From positions 1 through 9,241 of the forward strand of contig CAZQSS010000034.1 in NCBI GenBank assembly GCA_964596405.1: a stretch of DNA of 9,241 nt, given 5' to 3'. The position numbers and the translations under genes were made by a program. Source of the stretch: CAZQSS01 sp964596405 (lineage in GTDB: Bacteria; Patescibacteriota; Patescibacteriia; Magasanikbacterales; UBA10003). The notes beneath the pieces were generated by a model, which was not told where the DNA came from, did no database searches, and saw only the letters and a list, made by a program, of their open reading frames with translations. Below are positions 1 to 6,528 of the stretch, one piece after another (the first letter of the stretch is position 1; every line of letters begins with the position of its first letter).

Positions 1-52
1 ACAATAGGGTGTTTTTAATATATGATTAAGGAGTAAACATTAACTATTAAAT

Positions 53-562
53 ATGACCAAACAAACAGCGTTTTTAGCCACAACGATATCGCTCGTAGCC
101 ATCTTATCGGGCGCGGTGGGTTTTTTGTTTTTAAAATCTCCCTCGCCCCAAATCGGTGAACCACCGACCGGTCTGACAATTAAAGTAAAAGCGTTTTTTA
201 GCAATAATAATTTAGATCCGGAGGTTACTTGTGTTAAAGTCTTTCCGGTGGATCGGGAAATTTTAAAAACTCCGGCAGTGGGCCTGGCGGCTCTGCGGGA
301 ACTTATTGCCGGTCCGACCAGCGCGGAAAAAAGAATGGGATATGGCACAGTAATAAATCCCGGTGTAGTCGTACAAAAATTAACCATTGAGAGTGGCGTA
401 GCCAGCGTGGATTTTAATGAAGAGTTGGAACGGCAGGTAGGGGGCTCATGCCGGGTGTCGGCTATTAGGGCGCAAATAGAGGAAACGCTAAAACAATTTT
501 CTACAGTTAAAGAAGTTATTATCTCTATTAACGGCAGAACCCAAGATATTTTACAGCCTTAA
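53..562 (+). CDS. GerMN-domain protein, N-terminally membrane-anchored
   Basis: A 169-residue protein. Residues 6-27 form one hydrophobic segment after a short Lys-containing N-terminus. There is no lipobox cysteine, so it is probably a signal anchor with the rest outside the membrane. Residues 41-168 look like a GerMN domain: a beta strand, then LRELIAGPT (81-89) followed by an acidic/polar turn, a strand-turn-strand around ASVDFNEEL (117-125), a helix with IEETLKQF (142-149) and a final strand ending INGRTQDILQP. GerMN was first seen in spore germination protein GerM but is widespread in non-sporulating bacteria, where its role is poorly known. An envelope or peptidoglycan-related role is only an inference. 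An in-frame TAA at 41-43 excludes any earlier start, so ATG 53 is the start. A purine-rich AAGGAG at 28-33 lies 19 nt upstream, too far for a normal ribosome binding site. The broken flavoprotein copy begins 15 nt after the stop, consistent with an old operon. Confidence 0.85.
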   Translation: MTKQTAFLATTISLVAILSGAVGFLFLKSPSPQIGEPPTGLTIKVKAFFSNNNLDPEVTCVKVFPVDREILKTPAVGLAALRELIAGPTSAEKRMGYGTVINPGVVVQKLTIESGVASVDFNEELERQVGGSCRVSAIRAQIEETLKQFSTVKEVIISINGRTQDILQP

Positions 563-577
563 ATTTTGCGTCGTTAT

Positions 578-709
578 ATGACTCAACCAAAAATCTGGGA
601 TGTTGTAGTTGTTGGCGGTGGGCCGGCAGGCATGATGGCCGCCGGTCGAGCGGCGGAACTGGGCCGTTCCGTTTTGTTGTTGGAAAAAAATACAACTTTG
701 GGCAAAAAG
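578..709 (+). repeat. Left copy of the 132-bp direct repeat flanking the R-M/recQ island
   Basis: This copy pairs with 5269-5400. There are 20 base differences in 132 and no gaps. Seventeen codons differ: twelve synonymous and five changing a residue (Thr/Asn2, Pro/Thr4, Asp/Glu8, Leu/Ala28, Thr/Ser39). Similarity upstream of the start codon is not convincing, and downstream it ends abruptly after the AAAAAG run. Confidence 0.9.
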
Positions 710-742
710 AATTTGCCGCCTAAAGAGCAAAATCGATTATAA
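578..742 (+). pseudogene. Truncated 5' fragment of the HI0933/BaiN-type flavoprotein gene
   Basis: From ATG 578 the reading frame encodes 44 residues matching the start of the intact flavoprotein at 5269: 39/44 residues and, by hand count, 112/132 bases are identical. It contains the dinucleotide-binding motif GGGPAGMMAAGRAAE and the acidic residue that ends the second strand (LLLEK). Homology stops at base 709, inside the shared GGCAAAAAG. It is followed by ten unrelated codons (NLPPKEQNRL) and TAA at 740-742. About 370 residues of the family's normal length are missing, including the GGGRCNFTN motif and the C-terminal FAD-binding part, so it cannot make a working enzyme. It sits 15 nt behind the GerMN gene, the spacing expected of an undisturbed operon, and is therefore probably what remains of the resident gene at the left end of an insertion. 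A 54-residue peptide could still be made, but nothing suggests a function. Confidence 0.9.
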
Positions 743-891
743 TTTTACTAGCGAGTTTTGCCCGCTAAAAACTTGAAATCGTCCTTTCCGCTCCGGTTCA
801 GGGCGAGACGGGCGGAAGGGGGGTGTGGGGGGAATTCCGCCCGCCCTACAAATTTTGGGCGAAATCAGTTCGAATTTTTTCGAACGCACAC

Positions 892-921
892 CGCCTTCGC
901 CCGCCGTAGCGGGCTTCGGCG
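892..921. repeat. Imperfect palindrome (hairpin)
   Basis: The inner perfect stem is GCCCGC (899-904) with GCGGGC (909-914) around a CGTA loop. The outer stem is CGCC (892-895) with GGCG (918-921), separated from the inner stem by TTC on both sides. It is symmetrical on both strands and lies 38 nt upstream of the terminator stem. There is no U-tract, so it is not itself a terminator. Confidence 0.6.
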
Positions 922-958
922 TGATGAAATATCTCGTTCTCGCTGGAATGTTTGAATT

Positions 959-983
959 AAAAACAGCCTTTTCGGCTGTTTTT
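959..983 (+). terminator. Intrinsic terminator, probably bidirectional
   Basis: A perfect 10-bp stem, AAAAACAGCC (959-968) with GGCTGTTTTT (974-983), encloses a TTTTC loop. The 3' arm ends in a T run on the + strand, and the 5' A run gives the same on the - strand, so it can work both ways. It lies between the broken flavoprotein/spacer and the promoter of the restriction-modification operon. It would insulate that operon from GerMN transcription. Confidence 0.85.
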
Positions 984-1000
984 AGTTAGTTGATGACCAG

Positions 1001-1029
1001 TTGATTACCATTGCGAATCGTGGTAAAAT
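1001..1029 (+). promoter_or_regulatory. Sigma-70-type extended -10 promoter of the R-M/recQ operon
   Basis: A -35-like TTGATT (1001-1006) is followed by a 17-nt spacer and TAAAAT (1024-1029), preceded by TGG, which gives an extended -10. Transcription would start at about 1036, one or two bases before the methyltransferase ATG at 1038. The message is therefore expected to be leaderless or nearly so. I see no operator-like repeat or controller (C) protein gene nearby. The same TGnTAAAAT form recurs before yidC. Confidence 0.7.
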
Positions 1030-1037
1030 AATGGTAT

Positions 1038-2492
1038 ATGAACGAAAAGGAACAAAAAAATCTCGGGGCATTTTATACGCCGGAGCACACGGTTGTATAT
1101 ATGGTCAATAAATTGACCAATTTTAATGCTGGAAGTAAATTATTGGAGCCGAGCGGTGGCGATGGTGCTTTTGTTTCGACAATATTAAAGAATAAATTAT
1201 TGGAACCGGAACAAATAACGGTTTGGGATATAAATCCGAAAGTTAAAAGTTATTTAGAAAAATTAGGAATAAAAAATATCATTATCAAGGATGCTCTGTT
1301 AGAGACAAATTTTGCCGACGATTCTCTTTTTAGAGGCGAAGAGTTTTCCCACATTATCGGCAATCCGCCCTATCTAAACAAACAAAGCGACTATATTAAA
1401 AAAAACAAACATAAGTTAGGCCAAGTTTTTGAAGAAATTGGCGCCAACGACACTTATGCCATGTTTTTGTATTTGAGTTGTAAATTATTAAAATCAAATG
1501 GCGAGCTGTGTTTAATTGTTAGCGATACTTACTTAACATTGGGAATCCACAAAAAATTGAGGAAGTTTTTATTAAAAAATTACACCATTAATGAAATAAC
1601 GCTTTGTTCCAAAAAATTATTTAAGGATAGCGGCGCTTTGGTGAATACTAGTATAATTTATTTAACGAATAAAAAACCGTCCGCCAGTCACTTTATTGTT
1701 TTTAATGATTGCCGAGAAAATGAAGTAAATAATTATAATGGCAAAAAATATCAAACAATCCAAAAAAATGTTTTAATTTACCCCGATTATGTATTTGATT
1801 TTAACGGTGGAGCTAAATTACTTGGTAAAATTAGCGCATCCGAAAAGATGGTTAATTATTTAGACGGTGGACTTGGGATGCATACGACTGATAACAATAA
1901 ATTTTTAGCTATTGCCGATTACAACGGTATACAGCATGCCAAGAATAACGGTATAGATCAAAAAATTTCCCTCAAAAATATTGACGGTAAAAAATGGAAA
2001 TTTTATCACAAAAAAGGCGGAAATATTAAATATTATTTACCGGCCGAATATGCCATAAAATGGGACAAGGAATCGGTGACCCGCTATAAAATGCCACGCA
2101 ATTTTAATATCAACGAAAATCGTCGCGGTTTTATCATTTCCGGCATCTGCTCAAATTTATCCGCCCGTTTGTCAACGGTTGGGGCGCTTTGGGAAAGCAA
2201 TAAAGCAATGTGTTTTTTTCCCAAAGACCCCAAAAAATACTCGCCGGAATTTTTTGTTGGTGTTTTAAATAGCGAGGTTTATAACAAAATGATTAAATTA
2301 CTCAATCACACCAATTCTTTACAAATTAGAGACATCAAAAAATTACCGATGCCCGATTTTAGAGATAATGATATAAAAAATATAGCCGTTGTTTCTCAAG
2401 ATATTGTCAATAGATTAAAAACAAATTTAAACTACAACTTTGAACACGAACAAAATCAAATAAACAAAATTGTTGAAAAATATTTTAATTAA
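1038..2492 (+). CDS. N6-adenine DNA methyltransferase, gamma class (type II modification enzyme)
   Basis: A 484-residue enzyme expected to transfer a methyl group from S-adenosylmethionine to adenine N6 in a short DNA site, protecting it from the endonuclease encoded next. Motifs appear in the order X, I, IV of gamma-class enzymes: GAFYTP (10-15, motif X), LLEPSGGDGAF (35-45, SAM-binding motif I), WDINP (63-67, motif II), then catalytic NPPY (109-112, motif IV) and a LIVSDTYLT strand (159-167). The C-terminal half is the target-recognition region. It ends with SPEFFVGVLNS and SLQIRDIKKLPMP (about 402-439), like the specificity domain of TaqI/Eco57I-type methyltransferases. Length and motifs are complete. 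ATG 1038 is favoured because the promoter places transcription start at about 1036. The gene has no Shine-Dalgarno sequence and is markedly AT-rich. The endonuclease ATG follows its stop by one base. The recognition sequence cannot be read from the protein. A solitary methyltransferase is less likely given the neighbour. Confidence 0.9.
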   Translation: MNEKEQKNLGAFYTPEHTVVYMVNKLTNFNAGSKLLEPSGGDGAFVSTILKNKLLEPEQITVWDINPKVKSYLEKLGIKNIIIKDALLETNFADDSLFRGEEFSHIIGNPPYLNKQSDYIKKNKHKLGQVFEEIGANDTYAMFLYLSCKLLKSNGELCLIVSDTYLTLGIHKKLRKFLLKNYTINEITLCSKKLFKDSGALVNTSIIYLTNKKPSASHFIVFNDCRENEVNNYNGKKYQTIQKNVLIYPDYVFDFNGGAKLLGKISASEKMVNYLDGGLGMHTTDNNKFLAIADYNGIQHAKNNGIDQKISLKNIDGKKWKFYHKKGGNIKYYLPAEYAIKWDKESVTRYKMPRNFNINENRRGFIISGICSNLSARLSTVGALWESNKAMCFFPKDPKKYSPEFFVGVLNSEVYNKMIKLLNHTNSLQIRDIKKLPMPDFRDNDIKNIAVVSQDIVNRLKTNLNYNFEHEQNQINKIVEKYFN

Positions 2493-2493
2493 G

Positions 2494-3393
2494 ATGCTTA
2501 ATAAAAATAAAGAAAAATCCAACCGAGCCCAAGCCGACTATTTTGAGCTCTTGGTTTGTCAGTATATCTGTCATTTGTATAATATTACTTTTTCTTATAG
2601 TGAAGATTTGGCCAAATTATCCAATCAGGTATTGGCCAAGCTGGATGGTAGAGAAAGATTGAAATTACAAAATGATAATTTTATAAAAATTCAACCGGAA
2701 ATCAAAAAAATATTAGATTGGGAAATATCCAAAAAAGGTAAAATTATTTGCGTTATTTGGACCGGTCGGCATTTTGTTATTGAACAATCAACCTCCGATG
2801 TTGACGCCGAGCATATAACTAAAAAGAAAACGAGATTTTCTATAAAATCAATCGCTAAATCCGGCACTGGCACGCTAAAAAATCTTGGACTAAGAAAATT
2901 AGAGAAGTGGTTTGGTTTTGATTTTACAAAACAACAAAATGAAATGTGGAAAAAATTGCAAAATTACATTTTTAAAACCACCGGCAAGAATACTCACCAG
3001 CGCGGGGAACTGAAAAAGCTGGCCAAGAAAAATAAGAAATTATCAAAATGGGCGCAGGATAACGGCAGGAAATATCAAATTTTATTAAACAAAATTTGTT
3101 TTGAAGCATTTAACAACCTTTCGCTTAAAAATAGAAAAGAATTTTTGGATTTTATTACCGATTGTTTTGACGAGGATTTGTATGTGATTATCGTCAATAA
3201 CTCCGGAGTGGTAATTTCTAAGCCGACAGAAAAACAAACAGCAATGAAAGATAAAATAATTGCCAAAAGAGATGGCAGCTCCGATGTTGGTTATGCTATC
3301 TACATCAACAAAACCCCAACTTACAGAGTTCAAACCAATAATACTAACGGCATTGGTATCAGCGCTTTTTGTCAGAGAATATTTTTGATATAA
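2494..3393 (+). CDS. Probable type II restriction endonuclease
   Basis: A 299-residue protein; I do not recognise its family with certainty. The call rests on position (one base behind an adenine methyltransferase, same operon) and on features typical of PD-(D/E)XK nucleases. A predicted strand, HFVIEQSTSDVDAEH (93-107), carries Asp102, and a following strand, TRFSIKS (113-119), carries Lys118. This gives a possible D...(S)xK site in which Ser116 stands where Asp/Glu is usual. The C-terminus (YRVQTNNTNGIGISAFCQRIFL, about 277-298) has the polar-then-aromatic finish common in such enzymes. A Lys-rich helical stretch (about 160-195) could contact DNA. There is no signal peptide or membrane segment. 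Start: ATG 2494 follows the methyltransferase TAA. An in-frame TTG at 2470 would add eight residues and overlap that gene, and is less likely. The gene is strongly AT-rich (9/60 GC at 2461-2520). It could instead be another defence nuclease or an accessory factor. Confidence 0.65.
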   Translation: MLNKNKEKSNRAQADYFELLVCQYICHLYNITFSYSEDLAKLSNQVLAKLDGRERLKLQNDNFIKIQPEIKKILDWEISKKGKIICVIWTGRHFVIEQSTSDVDAEHITKKKTRFSIKSIAKSGTGTLKNLGLRKLEKWFGFDFTKQQNEMWKKLQNYIFKTTGKNTHQRGELKKLAKKNKKLSKWAQDNGRKYQILLNKICFEAFNNLSLKNRKEFLDFITDCFDEDLYVIIVNNSGVVISKPTEKQTAMKDKIIAKRDGSSDVGYAIYINKTPTYRVQTNNTNGIGISAFCQRIFLI

Positions 3394-3395
3394 TA

Positions 3396-5216
3396 ATGAA
3401 ATCTCCTTCTCAAATCTTGAAAACCAAATTCGGTTATGAATCGTTTCGGTTTAATCAAGAAGAAATTATAAAAACCATCTTGCAAAAACGCGACGCGTTT
3501 GTTTTGATGCCCACTGGCGGCGGTAAATCGCTCTGCTACCAAATCCCGGCTTTATTGTTTGACGGGGTGACAGTTGTGATTTCACCCCTGATCGCTTTAA
3601 TGAAAGATCAGGTTGATGCCCTCCGTTTAAATGGTATTAAAGCGGCTTACATAAACTCTTCGCTGGACAGCGAGGAAATTTTCGATATTTATAAACAATT
3701 GAATAATAATGAAATTAAATTGCTTTATGTTTCGCCCGAACGATTGCTCGGCAATAATCAACAGTTTATAGTTTTTTTAAGAGATTTAAAAATTTCATTG
3801 TTTGCTATTGATGAGGCGCATTGCATTTCTCACTGGGGTCATGATTTTAGGCCTGATTACCGCATGCTTTCTTCGTTAAAAAGAGAATTTCCAGATGTGC
3901 CGACAATCGCTTTAACCGCCACGGCGGACAAATTGACCCGTGATGACATCTTGAATAAACTGCGGCTAAAAAATCCCGCTGTTTTTACATCCAGCTTCAA
4001 TCGTCCAAACATTCACTATTCGGTCGAGTCAAAACGGAAGATGTATGATCAAATAGTTGCCTATCTAAAAAAACACCGGAACGATTCCGGTATTATTTAT
4101 GTTTTATCGCGGAATTCCGCGCAAAAGATGGCTGAAAAACTAAAGGTTGACGGTTTTTCCGCCAAACCATATCACGCCGGCTTAAACAGTGAAAAAAGAA
4201 AAAAACATCAAGAGTTATTTATAAAAGATCAAATTAAAATAATAGTTGCCACGATTGCTTTTGGCATGGGAATAAACAAATCCAATGTGCGTTTTGTCAT
4301 TCATGCCGATTTACCCAAAAATATAGAGAGCTATTATCAGGAAACCGGCCGGGCCGGCCGCGACGGCTTAAAAAGCGAAGCTATCTTATACTACAGCGGC
4401 GGTGATGTGCTTAAATTAAAAAAATTCGCGATGGTGGAAGATAATCCGGAGCAAACACGCGTGATGTTGCGTAAACTTTCGCAAATGGCCGTTTTGTGCG
4501 AAGCCAACGCTTGCCGGCGCAAAGCCATCCTCAATTATTTTGGCGAGGAAGCGCCGGATCAATGCGGCAGCTGCGATGTTTGCCTGACTATCCGCGAAAA
4601 ATTTGACGGCACTATTATCGCTCAAAAAGCATTGTCGGCCGTGGCACGTTTGGGAAATAAGTATGGGCTGACGTATGTGGTGGATTTTTTACGCGGCTCA
4701 AAATCTGAAAGAATCTATGAGAGTCATAAATCGTTAAAAACCTATGGTATTGGCAAAGATATCTCCAAAGATGATTGGTTTCGTTATTTTAAGGATTTAA
4801 TTTCATTTAATTACCTCAAACAAATCGGCAGTGAATATCCGATTTTAATGTTAACGGAAAAAAGTCGGGGCGTGCTTTTGGGAAAAGAAAAAGTTTTTCT
4901 AGTTAAAACCGCCGCTAAAAAAGAGGCGGCTTTGGAAGATTTGGCCTATGAACAAAAATTGTTTGATGGGCTTAAAACCGTGCGTCTTGATTTGGCGCGT
5001 AAAGAAAATGTGCCGGCTTATCTTATTTTCTCCGATGCCACCTTACTGGAATTGGCCACGTATTTGCCGCAAACCATGGAAGAAATTAGAAAAATTTCCG
5101 GATTTGGCGAGATTAAATTAGCAAGATATGGCAAATTTTTTCTTAAGGCGGTGGTTGACTACTGCTCCCAGCATAAACTTGTTTCCAAAATTATTGAAAA
5201 AATTCCCAAGCGCTAA
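3396..5216 (+). CDS. recQ: ATP-dependent DNA helicase RecQ
   Basis: A 606-residue 3'-to-5' superfamily 2 helicase that unwinds forked, recombination and broken-end DNA. All core motifs are present: MPTGGGKSLCYQ (38-49, Walker A), DEAHCISHWGHDFRPDY (139-155, Walker B plus the aromatic-rich loop), LTATA (173-177), FNRPN (201-205), AFGMGINKSNVRFVIH (288-303) and QETGRAGRDG (315-324). Four cysteines of the zinc site follow: Cys373, Cys390, Cys393 and Cys396. A winged-helix region spans about 405-505 and an HRDC domain about 515-590, so the domain set is complete, as in E. coli RecQ. ATG 3396 aligns with the family's usual N-terminus (KFGYESFRFNQEEII) and lies two bases after the endonuclease stop. 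A TTG at 3369 would add nine residues and overlap that gene. The tight spacing implies co-transcription with the restriction-modification genes. It is either passenger recombination machinery or part of the defence cassette. Confidence 0.95.
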   Translation: MKSPSQILKTKFGYESFRFNQEEIIKTILQKRDAFVLMPTGGGKSLCYQIPALLFDGVTVVISPLIALMKDQVDALRLNGIKAAYINSSLDSEEIFDIYKQLNNNEIKLLYVSPERLLGNNQQFIVFLRDLKISLFAIDEAHCISHWGHDFRPDYRMLSSLKREFPDVPTIALTATADKLTRDDILNKLRLKNPAVFTSSFNRPNIHYSVESKRKMYDQIVAYLKKHRNDSGIIYVLSRNSAQKMAEKLKVDGFSAKPYHAGLNSEKRKKHQELFIKDQIKIIVATIAFGMGINKSNVRFVIHADLPKNIESYYQETGRAGRDGLKSEAILYYSGGDVLKLKKFAMVEDNPEQTRVMLRKLSQMAVLCEANACRRKAILNYFGEEAPDQCGSCDVCLTIREKFDGTIIAQKALSAVARLGNKYGLTYVVDFLRGSKSERIYESHKSLKTYGIGKDISKDDWFRYFKDLISFNYLKQIGSEYPILMLTEKSRGVLLGKEKVFLVKTAAKKEAALEDLAYEQKLFDGLKTVRLDLARKENVPAYLIFSDATLLELATYLPQTMEEIRKISGFGEIKLARYGKFFLKAVVDYCSQHKLVSKIIEKIPKR

Positions 5217-5268
5217 CGCGGCAGAAAAGTGTAAATAAATTTAATCATTTCGCTCACTCATTTCGTAT

Positions 5269-5400
5269 ATGAACCAGACAAAAATTTGGGAGGTGGTGGT
5301 TGTGGGCGGCGGGCCGGCGGGCATGATGGCCGCCGGACGGGCGGCGGAAGCAGGCCGGTCTGTTTTATTGTTGGAAAAAAATTCAACTTTGGGCAAAAAG
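5269..5400 (+). repeat. Right copy of the 132-bp direct repeat (start of the intact flavoprotein gene)
   Basis: Partner of 578-709, with 112 of 132 bases identical and no gaps. It lies inside the intact gene, so there is no break on this side. The 52 nt between recQ and this copy show no clear similarity to the GerMN-flavoprotein spacer at 563-577, apart from a TATATG or TTATATG context at the start codon. Confidence 0.9.
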
Positions 5401-6522
5401 TTATTATTAACCGGCGGGGGCCGTTGTAATTTTACCAACAACAAGCCAACCTTGCGCGCCATGCTGGCGGAGTATGGCCCCAGCGCCAAATATCTATTTT
5501 CCGCCTTTTCTAAGTTCGGTCCAACCCAAACCATAGAATTTTTTAATCATTTGGGCGTAAAAAGCAAAGAAGAAAGTGGGGGGCGGGTTTTTCCGGCCAG
5601 CGATAAAGCGGAAACAATACTAAACGCGCTTATAAAATATTTAAAAGATAACAAAGTAAAAATTCAAACTTCGGCCACAGTAGTGAGTGTTGATTTTAAT
5701 GAGTCGGATAAACTTTTTAAAATTAATTTACAAAACGACCAACCGGTTCTGTCCAAAACATGTATTGTGGCCGTGGGTGGAAAAGCCCAGCCTCAGACCG
5801 GCTCCACCGGCGAGGGCTTTAGTTGGCTAAAAAAATTTGGCCATAAGATTATTCCCAGCCGGCCGGCCCTGGTGCCAATAAAATTAGCCGATGCCTGGGT
5901 AAAAAATTTATCCGGCGTGGTTTTAAAAAATGTTGGCCTGTCAATTTCTGGCAGGAAAAAATTATTGAGCGTGAGTGGGAATTTATTATTTACCCATTTT
6001 GGTATAACCGGCCCCATGGTTTTAAACGCCAGCCGGAAAATCGGCGAGTTATTAAAACAGGGTCAAGTTGTTTTGGGTTTAGATCTGTTGCCCGGGTTAA
6101 ACGCCGGGGAATTAAGACAAAATCTACAAAAATTATTAATTGTGGAGAGTAATAAAAAAATAAAAAATTCTTTGGGGCGCATTATTCCACAAGCGCTGGT
6201 GCCGATAGTATTAAATTTAGCGGAAGTTGATGGAGAAACTTTTAACCACAGTCTGGCCAAAGAGGCGCGGCAAAAATTGTTAGCGGTAATAAAATCATTG
6301 CCGTTGCACGTTAGTGGTCTTTTGAGCGACGAACAAGCGTTTTATTCTTCCGGCGGTGTGGCGCCGGCGGAAGTAGATTTTAAAACTATGACCTCGCGTT
6401 TGGTGTCAAATTTATTTATTATCGGCGATGCCTTGGATATTGAGCGCCCTTCGGGCGGCTATAGTCTGCAGTTGTGCTGGACGACAGGGTATATTGCCGG
6501 CAGTAATTGTTTGGATGTTTAA
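5269..6522 (+). CDS. HI0933/BaiN-type NAD(P)/FAD-dependent oxidoreductase
   Basis: A 417-residue flavoprotein of the HI0933-like family (YhiN/BaiN). Visible features are the N-terminal Rossmann FAD motif VVVVGGGPAGMMAAG (9-23) with the ribose-binding Glu36, the family signature GGGRCNFTN (49-57), SGGRVFPASDKAETI around 103-117, AVGGKAQPQTGSTGEG in the middle and a C-terminal FAD contact GDALDIERPSGGYSLQLCW. In gut clostridia BaiN takes part in bile acid dehydroxylation, but most family members have no known substrate, so none is claimed here. Length is full. Start ATG 5269 has no Shine-Dalgarno sequence and lies 52 nt after recQ with no terminator between, so it may now be read from the restriction-modification promoter. 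Its first 132 bp are repeated in broken form at 578-709, 15 nt behind the GerMN gene. This copy is presumably the functional one and may have come with the island. Confidence 0.92.
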   Translation: MNQTKIWEVVVVGGGPAGMMAAGRAAEAGRSVLLLEKNSTLGKKLLLTGGGRCNFTNNKPTLRAMLAEYGPSAKYLFSAFSKFGPTQTIEFFNHLGVKSKEESGGRVFPASDKAETILNALIKYLKDNKVKIQTSATVVSVDFNESDKLFKINLQNDQPVLSKTCIVAVGGKAQPQTGSTGEGFSWLKKFGHKIIPSRPALVPIKLADAWVKNLSGVVLKNVGLSISGRKKLLSVSGNLLFTHFGITGPMVLNASRKIGELLKQGQVVLGLDLLPGLNAGELRQNLQKLLIVESNKKIKNSLGRIIPQALVPIVLNLAEVDGETFNHSLAKEARQKLLAVIKSLPLHVSGLLSDEQAFYSSGGVAPAEVDFKTMTSRLVSNLFIIGDALDIERPSGGYSLQLCWTTGYIAGSNCLDV

Positions 6523-6528
6523 AAAGTG

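Larger units (their letters stand above)
743..1000. other. Gene-free, GC-rich structured spacer
   Basis: I see no convincing gene here. Bases 781-840 are about 70% GC (42/60 counted) and 781-960 about 57%, far above the neighbouring methyltransferase gene. The stretch has three hairpins before the terminator: a 9-bp stem CGGGCGGAA/TTCCGCCCG (809-817 with 835-843), a 6-bp stem GTTCGA/TCGAAC (868-873 with 880-885), and a 6-bp stem GCCCGC/GCGGGC with a CGTA loop (899-904 with 909-914). The last is extended by an outer CGCC/GGCG pair (892-895 with 918-921) across a TTC/TTC internal loop. It could be a remnant of an interspersed repeat, an untranslated structured RNA, or decayed coding sequence. 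One frame, open from 777 to 986, reads GFGVMKYLVLAGMFE near its end. From memory, strings like this recur among short hypothetical proteins of CPR genomes, which would fit a repeat family. Confidence 0.5.
578..5268 (+). mobile_element. Putative inserted restriction-modification/recQ island flanked by a partial gene duplication
   Basis: The segment between the broken flavoprotein start (578-709) and the intact flavoprotein gene (5269 onward) holds a GC-rich spacer, a terminator, a promoter and a tight methyltransferase - endonuclease - recQ operon. The flanking direct repeat of 132 bp, one copy truncated and one complete, is the expected scar of insertion at the 5' end of that gene. No transposase, integrase or terminal inverted repeats are visible. 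The acquisition would therefore be by recombination, or by the insertion with long target duplication described for restriction-modification genes. The methyltransferase and endonuclease genes are more AT-rich than the flanks: hand-counted lines give 19/60 GC at 1201-1260 and 9/60 at 2461-2520, against 29/60 at 5821-5880. The exact outer limits are inferred from the repeat, not from a defined element end. Confidence 0.5.

Noticed and set aside
28..33. AAGGAG as ribosome binding site for the GerMN gene
   Set aside because: It is 19 nt from ATG 53, and an in-frame TAA at 41-43 prevents an earlier start that would fit it.
578..742. The 54-codon frame as a genuine small protein
   Set aside because: The part that matches is only the first strand-loop-helix of a FAD domain, and the last ten codons are unrelated, so a gene remnant is the better explanation.
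758..955. 65-codon open frame in the GC-rich spacer
   Set aside because: It overlaps three hairpins, has very high Arg content from GC-rich repeat-like DNA, and matches no family I know. A second frame (777-986) is equally open, so openness here is not evidence of coding.
2470..2493. TTG start for the endonuclease
   Set aside because: It would overlap the end of the methyltransferase gene; ATG 2494 directly after the stop is simpler and fits the operon pattern.
3369..3395. TTG start for recQ, and TTGTCA/TATAAT (3369-3374, 3389-3394) as an internal promoter
   Set aside because: The TTG start would overlap the endonuclease gene, and ATG 3396 fits the family N-terminus. The promoter-like boxes are only 14 nt apart, and a start after the -10 would fall inside recQ beyond its ATG, although TGATATAAT alone is a good extended -10.
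5245..5265. Direct repeat TCATTTCG (5245-5252 and 5258-5265) as an insertion-end signature
   Set aside because: It is only 8 bp, local, and has no counterpart at the left end of the island near 709-742.
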